A stretch of DNA of 28,300 bases from JABDPF01 sp036351575 (GTDB lineage Bacteria; Pseudomonadota; Gammaproteobacteria; Xanthomonadales; SZUA-36): contig JAZBPJ010000090.1 of NCBI GenBank assembly GCA_036351575.1, positions 1 to 28,300 on the forward strand, written 5' to 3'. Below, in pieces: positions 14,207 to 21,731 of this stretch; the first letter of the stretch is position 1; each line of letters starts with the position of its first letter. The translations under genes and the position numbers were made by a program. The notes under the pieces were generated by a model. That model saw only the letters and a list, made by a program, of their open reading frames with translations, did not search any database and was not told where the DNA came from.

Positions 14207-14962
14207 ATGGATGAACTGCAACTCCTGATCGACCTGCACCGGGACGGCGTACGCCAGGGCCCGGGCGGAGACCGGGAAACCCGTCTTTCCATAACGCTTT
14301 CCGGGCTGAAGAAAAAACAGGGTCTGAAGGTCGCGGACATCGGCTGCGGAACCGGCGCTTCGACGCTGGTGCTGGCGAATGAACTCGATGCGCACATCAC
14401 GGCGGTCGATTTTCTTCCCGACTTCCTGTCCCTTCTCGAAGATGCCGCCGGCCGCGCCGGCCTGAGCGATCGCATCACCACGCTGACGGCGTCCATGGAC
14501 GCGCTGCCCTTCGCGCAAGCGGAGTACGACGCCATCTGGTCGGAAGGCGCCATTTACAACATGGGTTTCGCGGCAGGTATCGAGGCCTGGCGCAAATTTC
14601 TGAAACCCGGCGGCATTCTTGCCGTCTCGGAACTGACCTGGCTCAGCGCTCAGCGGCCCGACGAACTGCAGGCGCACTGGGACCGGGAATATCCCGAAGT
14701 GGACACGGCCGGCGGCAAAACAGCCGTCCTGGAACGGCTCGGTTTCACGCCCATCGGCTATTTTGCTCTGCCGGAATACTGCTGGCTGGACAACTACTAC
14801 GCACCGATGCGGCAGCGCTTTTCCGCGTTCCTCGAACGTCACGGGCATTCGAAGGCGGCACGGGCGACCGTCGAAGCCGAGGAAAAGGAAATCGCCCTGT
14901 ACGAGCGCTACCGCTCGTTCTTCAGCTACGGCTATTACATTGCTCGATACGCCGGTGGCTGA
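14207..14962 (+). CDS. Class I SAM-dependent methyltransferase
   Basis: The 251-residue soluble enzyme has motif I VADIGCGTGASTLVLA (42-57), the acidic residue Asp68 in ITAVDFLPD, post-I SMDALPF and motif IV-like EYDAIWSEGAIYNMGF, then LKPGGILAVSE. The aromatic C-terminal region (ALPEYCWLDNYYAPMRQRF, RYRSFFSYGYYIARY) resembles a structurally studied group of uncharacterised small-molecule methyltransferases. No strong Shine-Dalgarno precedes the ATG. It starts 61 bp after fnr on the same strand with no obvious terminator between, so co-transcription is possible. The substrate is unknown. Confidence 0.88.
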   Translation: MDELQLLIDLHRDGVRQGPGGDRETRLSITLSGLKKKQGLKVADIGCGTGASTLVLANELDAHITAVDFLPDFLSLLEDAAGRAGLSDRITTLTASMDALPFAQAEYDAIWSEGAIYNMGFAAGIEAWRKFLKPGGILAVSELTWLSAQRPDELQAHWDREYPEVDTAGGKTAVLERLGFTPIGYFALPEYCWLDNYYAPMRQRFSAFLERHGHSKAARATVEAEEKEIALYERYRSFFSYGYYIARYAGG

Positions 14963-14984
14963 ATAAACCGCCGGTTACCTGCTC

Positions 14985-15752
14985 TCAGTCGAGTTCCTGC
15001 ACGCCGCCGCCGGAAACGGTCAGGACCTGGCCGCTGACCCAGCCAGCCGCCGGTGAACACAGGAACAGTGCCGCATTGGCCATGTCCACGGGCTCGCCGA
15101 GGCGTTTCAGCGGCGTGCGCGCCAGCATGGCTTTTTCCATCTCCGGGGTGAGCACGGAAAGCAGCGCCGAGGTCTTGGTCGCTCCCGGCGCGATGGCGTT
15201 GACGCGGATATTCATCGGGCCGAGATCGTGCGCGATATTCCGTGTCAGGTGACTCTCGGCGGCCTTGGACGAGGAATAGGAAGCCATACGCCGATTGCGA
15301 TTCTCGGCAGCCATCGACGTGATATTGAGAATGGCGCCGCCGCCAGCCGCCTCCATGTGCGGCGCGGCGAGCTGGCACAGGCGAAACACCGAGAACACGT
15401 TGAGTTCAAAGGCCCAGCGCATGTCTCTCATCGGCATGTCAAAAGGCTTGGGTCCGCCACCGCCGGCATTGTTGACCAGTATCGTCAGCCCGCCGAACTC
15501 ACCGACCGTGCGTTCCACGATCGCTTCCAGTTCTTTTTCCTGGGTCACGTTGCAGGCGGCACCAAAGGCCTGTCCGCCCGCGTCTACGATACCCTGAGCG
15601 ACACGCTCCGCCGCTGCCGCATCAAGATCGGTTACGGCAACCGCTGCCCCGGCGCCGGCAAATACCTCGGCGATCGCCCGTCCGATTCCGGCACCGGCAC
15701 CGGTTACCAGCGCAATCGCTCCATCCAATCGAAAATTTGCAGCATCAAACAT
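14985..15752 (-). CDS. hdhA: 7-alpha-hydroxysteroid dehydrogenase-like short-chain dehydrogenase
   Basis: The 255-residue NAD(P)-dependent SDR has the cofactor motif TGAGAGIG (17-24), NNAGGGG (94-100) and the catalytic set Asn118, Ser146, Tyr159 and Lys163. The segments GPKPFDMPM, ITSMAAEN and the ending SGGGVQEL agree almost residue for residue with E. coli HdhA as I recall it (also 255 aa), which oxidises the 7-alpha-hydroxyl of bile acids. The start ATG 15750-15752 has GGAG 7 nt upstream. A longer frame exists but reads into the neighbouring gene. It lies 32 bp after the cardiolipin synthase gene on the same strand. In a non-enteric host the true substrate may be another hydroxysteroid or alcohol. 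Confidence 0.88.
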   Translation of the reverse strand: MFDAANFRLDGAIALVTGAGAGIGRAIAEVFAGAGAAVAVTDLDAAAAERVAQGIVDAGGQAFGAACNVTQEKELEAIVERTVGEFGGLTILVNNAGGGGPKPFDMPMRDMRWAFELNVFSVFRLCQLAAPHMEAAGGGAILNITSMAAENRNRRMASYSSSKAAESHLTRNIAHDLGPMNIRVNAIAPGATKTSALLSVLTPEMEKAMLARTPLKRLGEPVDMANAALFLCSPAAGWVSGQVLTVSGGGVQELD

Positions 15753-15784
15753 CAATAGGCTCCCAAAAACTTCCCAGCACAAGT

Positions 15785-17323
15785 TTACAACTGGTCTTCC
15801 GGCGCGATCTTCTGGAACCAGGCGCTGACCCGCCGCCACCAGGACGCCTGCGGCTCCGTGGTCTCGACGACCTGTTCGCCATCGATCGTCGCGTGCCAGG
15901 TGATGCGCCCCCGGTCGTCGAGTTTGAGGCGGTAGGCGCCATTCGGAATCGCATCCAGGGCAGTGCTGGCCATTCGCTCACCCAGTTCCGGTGAATCCAG
16001 GAACAGGGCCAGTTCGCTGTTGATGTCGATGGAGCGGGGATCCAGGTTCAGCGAGCCTGCGATCACCAGGCGGCGGTCGATCACCATGCCCTTGGCGTGC
16101 AGCGTCAGGTGGTCCAGCATGGTGCTGCCGTCTTCGGCCACGACCTTCGCAGCATCGGCGCGTGCTTCCCACAACTCCACGCCCATCTCGACCAGTGGCT
16201 TGCGGTAGGAGGCGTAGGCCGAGTGCACCGCCGTGTGGTTGTTGGTGGCCAGGGAGTTGGTCAGGATGACGATCCGAACGCCCCGACGCCGGGCTTCCCG
16301 CAGGAGATCGAGACCGGATTGCCGCGGAATGAGGTATGGCGTGAAGATGACCACCTCGCTCTGCGCCGCGGCGAGCGCCGCCGCGATCTGGCCCGCGACG
16401 ATCTTGTGCTCATCGGCGATCTTCGAGAGCAGTTTCCGGGGGTCGTCGACGACCAGTTCGCTCTTCGCGAAGTACGGCTTCACCGCGCCATCGTAGAAAC
16501 GCCGCATCAGCTCGGTGTTGATGGCCTGCGCGTAGATCGAATCGCCGGCGTCCGCCATCCGCCGCTGAGCGAACGCAATTCGCTCCTCGCGCTTTCCATC
16601 GTCCTTGTTCGCGATCAGCGCCTCGAGCGGCACGGCCAGTTCATGGTTCCAGTACCGGTCAAAGGAGTTCGACACCTGCTGCACGATCGGCCCGGCCGAC
16701 AGCATGTCGAAGTCGACGAACTCGCCGCTGGCCTCGAGCTGGAAATACTCCACCGCGATATTGCGGCCGCCGACGATGGCGATCTGGTTATCGGCGATGA
16801 ATGCCTTGTTGTGCATGCGGCGGTTGGCCAGCTTGAAATTGCCGGCGTAGTTCAGCGCATAGAGCCCCTGGCGCGAGACCGGGTTGAAGATACGCACCTC
16901 GACGTTCGGGTATTCGTCCAGCAATGCGAGCCCACCGTCTTTCACCGTCGTGAACACGTCATCCAGCAGCAGGCGAACGCGGACACCGCGCTCGGCCGCC
17001 TCCACCAGCTTGGTGGCCAGCACCAGGCCGGCGTCGTCCGGTTTCATCAGGAAATACTGTGCATCGATGCTGACTTCCGCGTGGTCGATCAGCGAGAGCC
17101 GGGAGCCGAAGGCATCGAGCCCCCTGGACAACGGGTAGAAGGCGTCATGCCCGGGCTGTTCCGCTCGCCAGGCGTCACTGTAGCGGGCGAGGCTGGTTTG
17201 TTCCGTCTCCGGGATAGCGGTGGAGGATATCTTCGGAATATCCAGCGAAACCGTGGCGCAGGCGCCAAGCGTCAAAGGCAGGAACAGCGCGGTGAGAATT
17301 TTTCTCAGTGTTCGAATGGACAT
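15785..17323 (-). CDS. clsC: Cardiolipin synthase C-like phospholipase D family lipoprotein
   Basis: The 512-residue protein begins with a lipoprotein signal peptide and lipobox LGAC with Cys22. Two HKD catalytic motifs of the phospholipase D superfamily follow: His171-x-Lys173-x4-Asp178 (HNKAFIAD, followed by GGRN) and His409-x-Lys411-x4-Asp416 (HAKGMVID, followed by GSLNLDPRS). The layout and length match the ClsC (YmdC) group, which in E. coli makes cardiolipin from phosphatidylglycerol and phosphatidylethanolamine. Its usual partner YmdB is not adjacent. A retained lipobox is notable because E. coli ClsC is usually described as inner-membrane associated. The gene is followed closely by hdhA. 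A secreted phosphodiesterase activity is an alternative. Confidence 0.88.
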   Translation of the reverse strand: MSIRTLRKILTALFLPLTLGACATVSLDIPKISSTAIPETEQTSLARYSDAWRAEQPGHDAFYPLSRGLDAFGSRLSLIDHAEVSIDAQYFLMKPDDAGLVLATKLVEAAERGVRVRLLLDDVFTTVKDGGLALLDEYPNVEVRIFNPVSRQGLYALNYAGNFKLANRRMHNKAFIADNQIAIVGGRNIAVEYFQLEASGEFVDFDMLSAGPIVQQVSNSFDRYWNHELAVPLEALIANKDDGKREERIAFAQRRMADAGDSIYAQAINTELMRRFYDGAVKPYFAKSELVVDDPRKLLSKIADEHKIVAGQIAAALAAAQSEVVIFTPYLIPRQSGLDLLREARRRGVRIVILTNSLATNNHTAVHSAYASYRKPLVEMGVELWEARADAAKVVAEDGSTMLDHLTLHAKGMVIDRRLVIAGSLNLDPRSIDINSELALFLDSPELGERMASTALDAIPNGAYRLKLDDRGRITWHATIDGEQVVETTEPQASWWRRVSAWFQKIAPEDQL

Positions 17324-17408
17324 GGGCGAGACGGGTTTCCGCTTTTCAAATCAGGGCCTACTCTCGCAGAACACCCCTGTTCATATCAAGGCGCAACCTT
17401 GCGACCGC

Positions 17409-17891
17409 TCAATGCTGAACGCCGCCCGGCCCGTGCACGTGCCCGTGCTCGGCTTCTTCCTTCGTTGCGTCGCGCAGGCCGGTGATCTCCACGTCGAAGG
17501 TCAGCGTGCGGCCGGCCAGGGGATGGTTGGTATCGATATCGACGTTGAAGCGCCCGACCTTGACCACGGTCGCCTGCATCGGCCCCTGGCGGGTCTGCAG
17601 CGTCACGACCTGTCCGGGCCGCAACTTATTGGGTTGCGGAAAGTGCTTGGACGCCACGCGCTGGGTGGCGTTCGGGTTGCGCTCGCCGTAGGCCTCGGCC
17701 GGTTCGATCGTGACCTGGAAGCTGTCGCCCTCTTCCCGGCCCTCCATGGCTTTTTCCAGGCCCGGAATGATGTTGCGGTGGCCGTGCAGGTAGGCCATCG
17801 GTTCGCGCTCTTTCGAGGACTCGATCTGCGTGCCTTCCTCGTCGGTCAGCGTGTAGTGAAAAGAAACGACCTTGCTTTTTTCGACGGGCAT
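17409..17891 (-). CDS. slyD: FKBP-type peptidyl-prolyl isomerase SlyD
   Basis: The 160-residue cytosolic prolyl isomerase/chaperone has an FKBP domain (VSFHYTLTDEEGTQIESS and MAYLHGHRNIIPGLEKAMEG) interrupted by the insert-in-flap chaperone domain (about 70-125, with EAYGERNP and VDIDTNHPLAGRTLTFDVEI). The C-terminal tail is short but His-rich (EHGHVHGPGGVQH), a smaller version of the metal-binding tail that delivers nickel to hydrogenase in E. coli. GAGG stands 6 nt before the ATG. It lies downstream of the DUF885 gene on the same strand with a 61-bp gap containing its own promoter-like -10. Confidence 0.95.
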   Translation of the reverse strand: MPVEKSKVVSFHYTLTDEEGTQIESSKEREPMAYLHGHRNIIPGLEKAMEGREEGDSFQVTIEPAEAYGERNPNATQRVASKHFPQPNKLRPGQVVTLQTRQGPMQATVVKVGRFNVDIDTNHPLAGRTLTFDVEITGLRDATKEEAEHGHVHGPGGVQH

Positions 17892-17926
17892 AACGATCCT
17901 CGAATGGTTTTTTACGCGGTAGCGGG

Positions 17927-17932
17927 ATTATG
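17927..17932 (-). promoter_or_regulatory. Possible slyD -10 element
   Basis: On the minus strand CATAAT (17932-17927) matches TATAAT at 5 of 6 positions, about 36 bp before the slyD ATG. With a 17-bp spacer the -35 would read TAGCCA (3 of 6), inside the hairpin at 17944-17964. Weak. Confidence 0.35.
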
Positions 17933-17943
17933 CAGGCATGGCC

Positions 17944-17964
17944 CAACAGTGGCTAGCCCTGTTG
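17944..17964. other. Hairpin at the DUF885 gene end
   Basis: CAACAG (17944-17949) pairs perfectly with CTGTTG (17959-17964), with GG/CC pairs inside. It spans the TAG stop of the DUF885 gene. No T-run follows on the minus strand, so it is a transcript-end structure or coincidence and not a clear intrinsic terminator. Confidence 0.35.
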
Positions 17965-19707
17965 CGCAATCCAGTATTCGACCTCGTCGCTCAGCACGTC
18001 AAGCGGCACGGAGCCCAGCGAGAGGATGAAATCGTGGAAGGCCCGCAAGTCGAAGGCGTCACCGAGTGTTTCCTCGGCGCGGCCGCGCAGCTGCCAGATC
18101 GTGTATTCGCCCAGCTTGTAGCTGAGCGCCTGGCCGGGCCAGGAAATGTAGCGGTCGATCTCGGTAGTCACCTCGTGTTCTGACAGCGCCGTGTTGGATC
18201 GCAGGTAATCCAGCGCCTGCTCGCGCGTCCAGCCCATGGCGTGAATGCCGGTATCGATGACCAGCCGGCAAGCGCGCCACATCTCGTACGTCAAGCGTCC
18301 GAAATGCTCGTAAGGCGTTTCGTAGATGCCCATCTCGACACCGAGTTTTTCCGCGTACAGGGCCCAGCCCTCGCCGTAGGCCGAAATGTAATCATGGCGC
18401 CTGAACGGCGGCTTTTCGTCCTGCTCCCTGGCCAGCGCAGACTGGATATGGTGCCCGGGAGCGGCCTCGTGCAGGGTCAGTGCCGGAATCGCGTACAGCG
18501 GCCGGCTTTCCAGTGCGTGCGTGTTGACCCAGTAATAACCGCCGCGCTGCGCGTTCAGCGGCGCCCCGGCATAGCGTCCGGCGGTGTAAAACGGCGCCAG
18601 CGTCTCCGGCACCGGCGCGACACCGTAGGGCTGACGCGGCAGGTGGCCGATCACCGCGGGCAGGCGGCCGTCGATCTTCTTGGCATAGTAAGAAGCGATG
18701 GACAGCAGTTCCCTGCCCGTTTTCGCGTAGAACTGCGGATCGGTCCTCAGAAACTCCAGGAACGCCGCAAAATCGCCCTCGAAACCCACTTCCTCGATGA
18801 TTTCCTCCATCTCGGAGCGAATGCGAGCGACCTCGGCAAGCCCGATCTCATGAATTTCCCGCGGCGTCATGTCCACGGTTGCATAACGGCGGACCTGGGC
18901 CCGGTAGAAAGCCTCACCGTCGGGCAGTTCCGATGCGCCGAGCGTGGTGCGCGCCCCGGGCAGGTATTCCTCGTGGAAAAACGTGTAAAGGCTCCGGTAG
19001 GCGGGGATCACTTCATTTGCGATCACCTTGCGGGCCGCGGCCAGCAGCGCGGCGCGATCGCCGGACTCCGGTAACTCCCGGAACGGTGCGTAAAACCCGC
19101 TGTCCTCGACAGCGTCGACGATTTCGGCCCTGATCGGCGCATCACGGCCGTCCAGCACCACGCGCGGCTGCGTCATTCCCAGCTCGATTCCGCGCCGCAT
19201 CAGCGCGATGTATTCGTCCATCACCGCCGGCAATTCATGCAGGCGGGCCAGGTAGTTCCGGTAATCGTCGGTGCTGTCGAAGCGGGTGTTGGCGGGCAGG
19301 CGACTCCACGCCATGTAAAAACCCCAGTCGCTGTTGAACGGCACCAGGTACGCCCCGGTCTCGTAATCGGCCAGGAAATTGTCGACCTGGCGGCGGAAGA
19401 TCCGGTAGTTGATGCAGCCCTCACGGTCGAGCCGTTCGCAGGATATGCCTTCCAGCTCCGTTCGAATGCCTTTCCAGAACGCGTGCCGGCGCTGCTGGTC
19501 CGCCTCGGAAACGCGGCCCATGCGGTCGGCGCCGCCGTCATGACCCGTCCAGGACGCCATCATCGGGAACTCCGACATCCTGAACGCCCACTCCTTTTCG
19601 CAGATCGCCCGGAATGCCTCGGCGTCGTCTCCGTCGGCCGCGAGCGAACCGCCGAAGATCAGCAGGAACAGGATAGATAGCCGGGCAAATTTGATGTTCG
19701 GATTCAT
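17953..19707 (-). CDS. Secreted DUF885 family metallopeptidase-like protein
   Basis: The 584-residue protein has an N-terminal signal peptide (LSILFLLIFGGSLAA, cleavage about residue 24). The body is helical and rich in aromatic residues. The DUF885 (PF05960) hallmark HEAAPGHH lies at 413-420 in LTLHEAAPGHHIQ. The EGWALYAE stretch lies at 447-454, where Glu447 could complete a zinc site in the manner of HExxH-type peptidases. Proteins of this family are abundant in Xanthomonadales-like genomes and are thought to be exported peptidases; direct activity data are scarce. A GntR regulator ends 31 bp upstream on the same strand, suggesting one transcript and control by that regulator. Confidence 0.9.
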   Translation of the reverse strand: MNPNIKFARLSILFLLIFGGSLAADGDDAEAFRAICEKEWAFRMSEFPMMASWTGHDGGADRMGRVSEADQQRRHAFWKGIRTELEGISCERLDREGCINYRIFRRQVDNFLADYETGAYLVPFNSDWGFYMAWSRLPANTRFDSTDDYRNYLARLHELPAVMDEYIALMRRGIELGMTQPRVVLDGRDAPIRAEIVDAVEDSGFYAPFRELPESGDRAALLAAARKVIANEVIPAYRSLYTFFHEEYLPGARTTLGASELPDGEAFYRAQVRRYATVDMTPREIHEIGLAEVARIRSEMEEIIEEVGFEGDFAAFLEFLRTDPQFYAKTGRELLSIASYYAKKIDGRLPAVIGHLPRQPYGVAPVPETLAPFYTAGRYAGAPLNAQRGGYYWVNTHALESRPLYAIPALTLHEAAPGHHIQSALAREQDEKPPFRRHDYISAYGEGWALYAEKLGVEMGIYETPYEHFGRLTYEMWRACRLVIDTGIHAMGWTREQALDYLRSNTALSEHEVTTEIDRYISWPGQALSYKLGEYTIWQLRGRAEETLGDAFDLRAFHDFILSLGSVPLDVLSDEVEYWIAQQG

Positions 19708-19738
19708 AAGCTTCGGTTTGTCAGGGCAATATCAGGGG

Positions 19739-20374
19739 TCAGCCGGTCAACAGGCGCTCGAGCGTGGCAATCATGTTGTCCGATGCCTTGCACGCACCGC
19801 CCGGATCGCGCCGCGCAACAAGCTGCAGAAGCGTCGTCTGAGCGCTGATCGTCTCGGTAAGCCGGGCATTTCCGCGGTTGTGGTACCAGAAGCGCCGGCA
19901 GTGCGTGCGCAGGGGCGAGATGGCCGCCCTGCAGAAGGGGTTGTCGGCGCATTCGTCCAGCAGCCGTTCCGCTTCGCGGCCGAGCGCGAGAAAGTTTTCG
20001 AAATCGTCGTGAGAAGCCCGCATATTCCGCGCCAGGGCGGAGAATTCGCTGCGCTGGGCGTCCCGGGCGTTGACCGCGGCCTGGCGGACGACGAGTCGCT
20101 CAAGACGCCTGCGGACCTCGAGAACCTGGATAATGGCGGTATTTTCAATCGACGCGATTTCAAGGCCCCGGCGCGGCAGCACGCGGACCAGGCCCTGGTG
20201 CGCCAGGCGCTGCATGGCCTCGCGAACCGGTGTTCGCCCCAGGCCTGCGACGTCGATCATCGTTGCCTCGGAGACGATGGAACCGGGTTCCAGCCTCAGC
20301 GTAACGAGCGCGGTTTCAAGAATGTCGTAGGCCTGCTCAGCAAGGCTGGCGGCTTTTTGCTTGGAATCCGGCAT
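19739..20374 (-). CDS. GntR family transcriptional regulator (FadR/FCD type)
   Basis: The 211-residue regulator has an N-terminal winged HTH (about 10-75) with the GntR signature LRLEPGSIVSEATM and GRTPVREAMQRLAHQGLV. An all-helical FCD-like effector domain follows (about 85-205), with EVRRRLERLVVRQAA on its first helix. I use the ATG 20372-20374, preceded by AGGA at 5 nt, in place of the GTG six codons upstream. The metal-binding Asp/His set of FCD domains is only partly recognisable. Ligands of this group are usually organic acids or amino-acid derivatives. It is encoded directly upstream of the DUF885 peptidase and probably regulates it. Confidence 0.9.
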   Translation of the reverse strand: MPDSKQKAASLAEQAYDILETALVTLRLEPGSIVSEATMIDVAGLGRTPVREAMQRLAHQGLVRVLPRRGLEIASIENTAIIQVLEVRRRLERLVVRQAAVNARDAQRSEFSALARNMRASHDDFENFLALGREAERLLDECADNPFCRAAISPLRTHCRRFWYHNRGNARLTETISAQTTLLQLVARRDPGGACKASDNMIATLERLLTG

Positions 20375-20438
20375 GGCAATCCTGCGGAACACAGTCCGCA
20401 GGATGATATATCAGATGAGGCCAGGGTTAAAAGCGCGT

Positions 20439-21197
20439 TCAGTTCTTCTTCACGCGAATCGAACCATTCACCGTGCTCAGCACGACCCGTGCATCGCCAT
20501 CGTTGATCACGCCTTCCAGGTCACGGCCTACGAAACCCTTCTCGGCTTTCAGCCCGAAATCCTCGGCGTCGATACTGCCGTTTACCGTCTCGGCGGTAAT
20601 CCGGGCGCTCGCGTCCGCGGGAAGATAGATTCGAATGGCTCCGTTGACGGTGTCCGCCTTGACCCGCTGGCTGGCCCCGAGTTCCTCGAACACGGCCTCG
20701 AGGCTGCCGTTGACGGTCTCGAGGTCCACGTCCGCCGAAACACCGGCCACACTGACCGCTCCGTTGACGGTGCTGGCGGAGACCTCGCCGCTCACGGAAC
20801 TGATGCCCACGTCGCCATTCACGGTCTCGATGCTGTCAAGGTTGACGTCTGCCGGCACGGTGATTTCATAGGTGACGCTGCCGCTGCTGTCGCCGCTCCA
20901 GTTGAACCAGCCCTTGCTCTTGGGGTGCTTGGTCTCGATGCGCACGTAGTCGGCCGAGGCGTCGACATCGATCTCGAGCCCGTCCAGGTATTCCTGCTTG
21001 CCGGCCTTTTTGTGTGCAAGCACTTCCACGGTATCGCCGGAACCGCCGGTAACCTTGATGTCGCCATTGATGTTTTCGACGCTGATGCGCGCGCCCGAAT
21101 TCACTTCGAAGCGAAATTCCTCGGTGTCTCTCACGTCAGCCGTTAGCGCGGTCGAAATCAGCATCAAAGCAGCGCTGGCAAAAAAGATGGTTTTCAT
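20439..21197 (-). CDS. Exported DUF4097 beta-repeat protein
   Basis: The 252-residue protein has a signal peptide (FFASAALMLISTALTA, cleavage about residue 20). The body is made of short beta strands with six TVNG repeats (ETVNGDV, STVNGAV, ETVNGSL, DTVNGAI, ETVNGSI, STVNGSI) plus an ENINGDI variant. The pattern fits a right-handed beta-solenoid of the DUF4097 (PF13349) type, often labelled putative adhesin. The composition is acidic and Ser/Gly-rich. The start ATG 21195-21197 has AGAGG 8 nt upstream. No anti-sigma factor or PspC-like partner lies beside it, as often occurs in other genomes. It is divergent from the his operon. Function is unknown. Confidence 0.88.
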   Translation of the reverse strand: MKTIFFASAALMLISTALTADVRDTEEFRFEVNSGARISVENINGDIKVTGGSGDTVEVLAHKKAGKQEYLDGLEIDVDASADYVRIETKHPKSKGWFNWSGDSSGSVTYEITVPADVNLDSIETVNGDVGISSVSGEVSASTVNGAVSVAGVSADVDLETVNGSLEAVFEELGASQRVKADTVNGAIRIYLPADASARITAETVNGSIDAEDFGLKAEKGFVGRDLEGVINDGDARVVLSTVNGSIRVKKN

Positions 21198-21256
21198 TGT
21201 CTGAACCTCTTGGGAACCATGGTTGTCTCGTGTGTTTTGATGCTGCCGGCGCCAAG

Positions 21257-21270
21257 ACGGTTTAAACCGT
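21257..21270. promoter_or_regulatory. Perfect 14-bp palindrome, possible operator
   Basis: ACGGTTTAAACCGT reads the same on both strands. It lies 60-73 bp upstream of the DUF4097 ATG, next to a TAAAAT -10-like hexamer (minus strand, 21276-21271), so a bound protein could block that promoter. It is about 130 bp from the his operon start. No regulator is assigned. Confidence 0.4.
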
Positions 21271-21371
21271 ATTTTAAAAACCACGCACACCATCTGGCCG
21301 CCCAGGCAACGAAACACGAATTTGGTGTTTTGACTGTTGCATCTTACCCCAGCTTCTCGTAACATTTCAGT

Positions 21372-21397
21372 GTACTAATACATTCATACATTAATAC
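21372..21397 (+). promoter_or_regulatory. Operator-like palindrome before yerC-his operon
   Basis: GTACTAAT (21372-21379) and ATTAATAC (21390-21397) form a 7-of-8 inverted repeat with a 10-bp centre. The half-site resembles the GTACTAG half-site of the E. coli TrpR operator, and the downstream gene is TrpR-like. The site ends 4 bp before the ATG at 21402, there is no Shine-Dalgarno, and TAATAC (21392-21397) could be a -10. That suggests a near-leaderless transcript with an operator across the promoter. Confidence 0.5.
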
Positions 21398-21401
21398 GAT
21401 C

Positions 21402-21731
21402 ATGAAACATCACGACAGTGCCCAAAAGAAAGATCTGCAGGCAGCGGCAAAAACGCTTTCCGAGGCCCTGCTGTCGCTGCAGACACCCGGTGAAGCGCGC
21501 GCGTTTCTCGAAGACCTGTGCACGCCGGCCGAACTCGAAGCCATGGTCGACCGCTGGCGGGTGGCCCAGCTGCTCGACCAGGGGCTGTCTTACCGGGAAA
21601 TCCGCGAACAGACCGGTGTCAGCGTGACCACGATCGGGCGCGTGGCGCGCTTCATGGAGCTGGGCAACGGCGGTTACCGCAAGCTGCTGGACCGCATCGC
21701 GGAACCCCCCTCAGGAGAACAGGACAAATGA
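21402..21731 (+). CDS. YerC/YecD family TrpR-like regulator leading the his operon
   Basis: The 109-residue helical protein belongs to the TrpR-like (PF01371) family. Residues 10-60 form the dimer helices with FLEDLCTPAELEAMVDRWRVAQLL. Residues 60-87 form the helix-turn-helix LDQGLSYREIREQTGVSVTTIGRVARFM. E. coli TrpR binds tryptophan between these parts; this group is separate and is often found next to his genes. The stop overlaps the hisG ATG by four bases (ATGA), so it is translated together with hisG. It may repress or tune the operon through the palindrome just upstream. The ligand is unknown. The start rests on the ATG, because no ribosome site is visible. Confidence 0.88.
   Translation: MKHHDSAQKKDLQAAAKTLSEALLSLQTPGEARAFLEDLCTPAELEAMVDRWRVAQLLDQGLSYREIREQTGVSVTTIGRVARFMELGNGGYRKLLDRIAEPPSGEQDK

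Noticed and set aside
21198..21401. A his leader peptide/attenuator
   Set aside because: No run of His codons and no terminator hairpin precede the operon; the two His codons at the start of the TrpR-like gene are not a leader.
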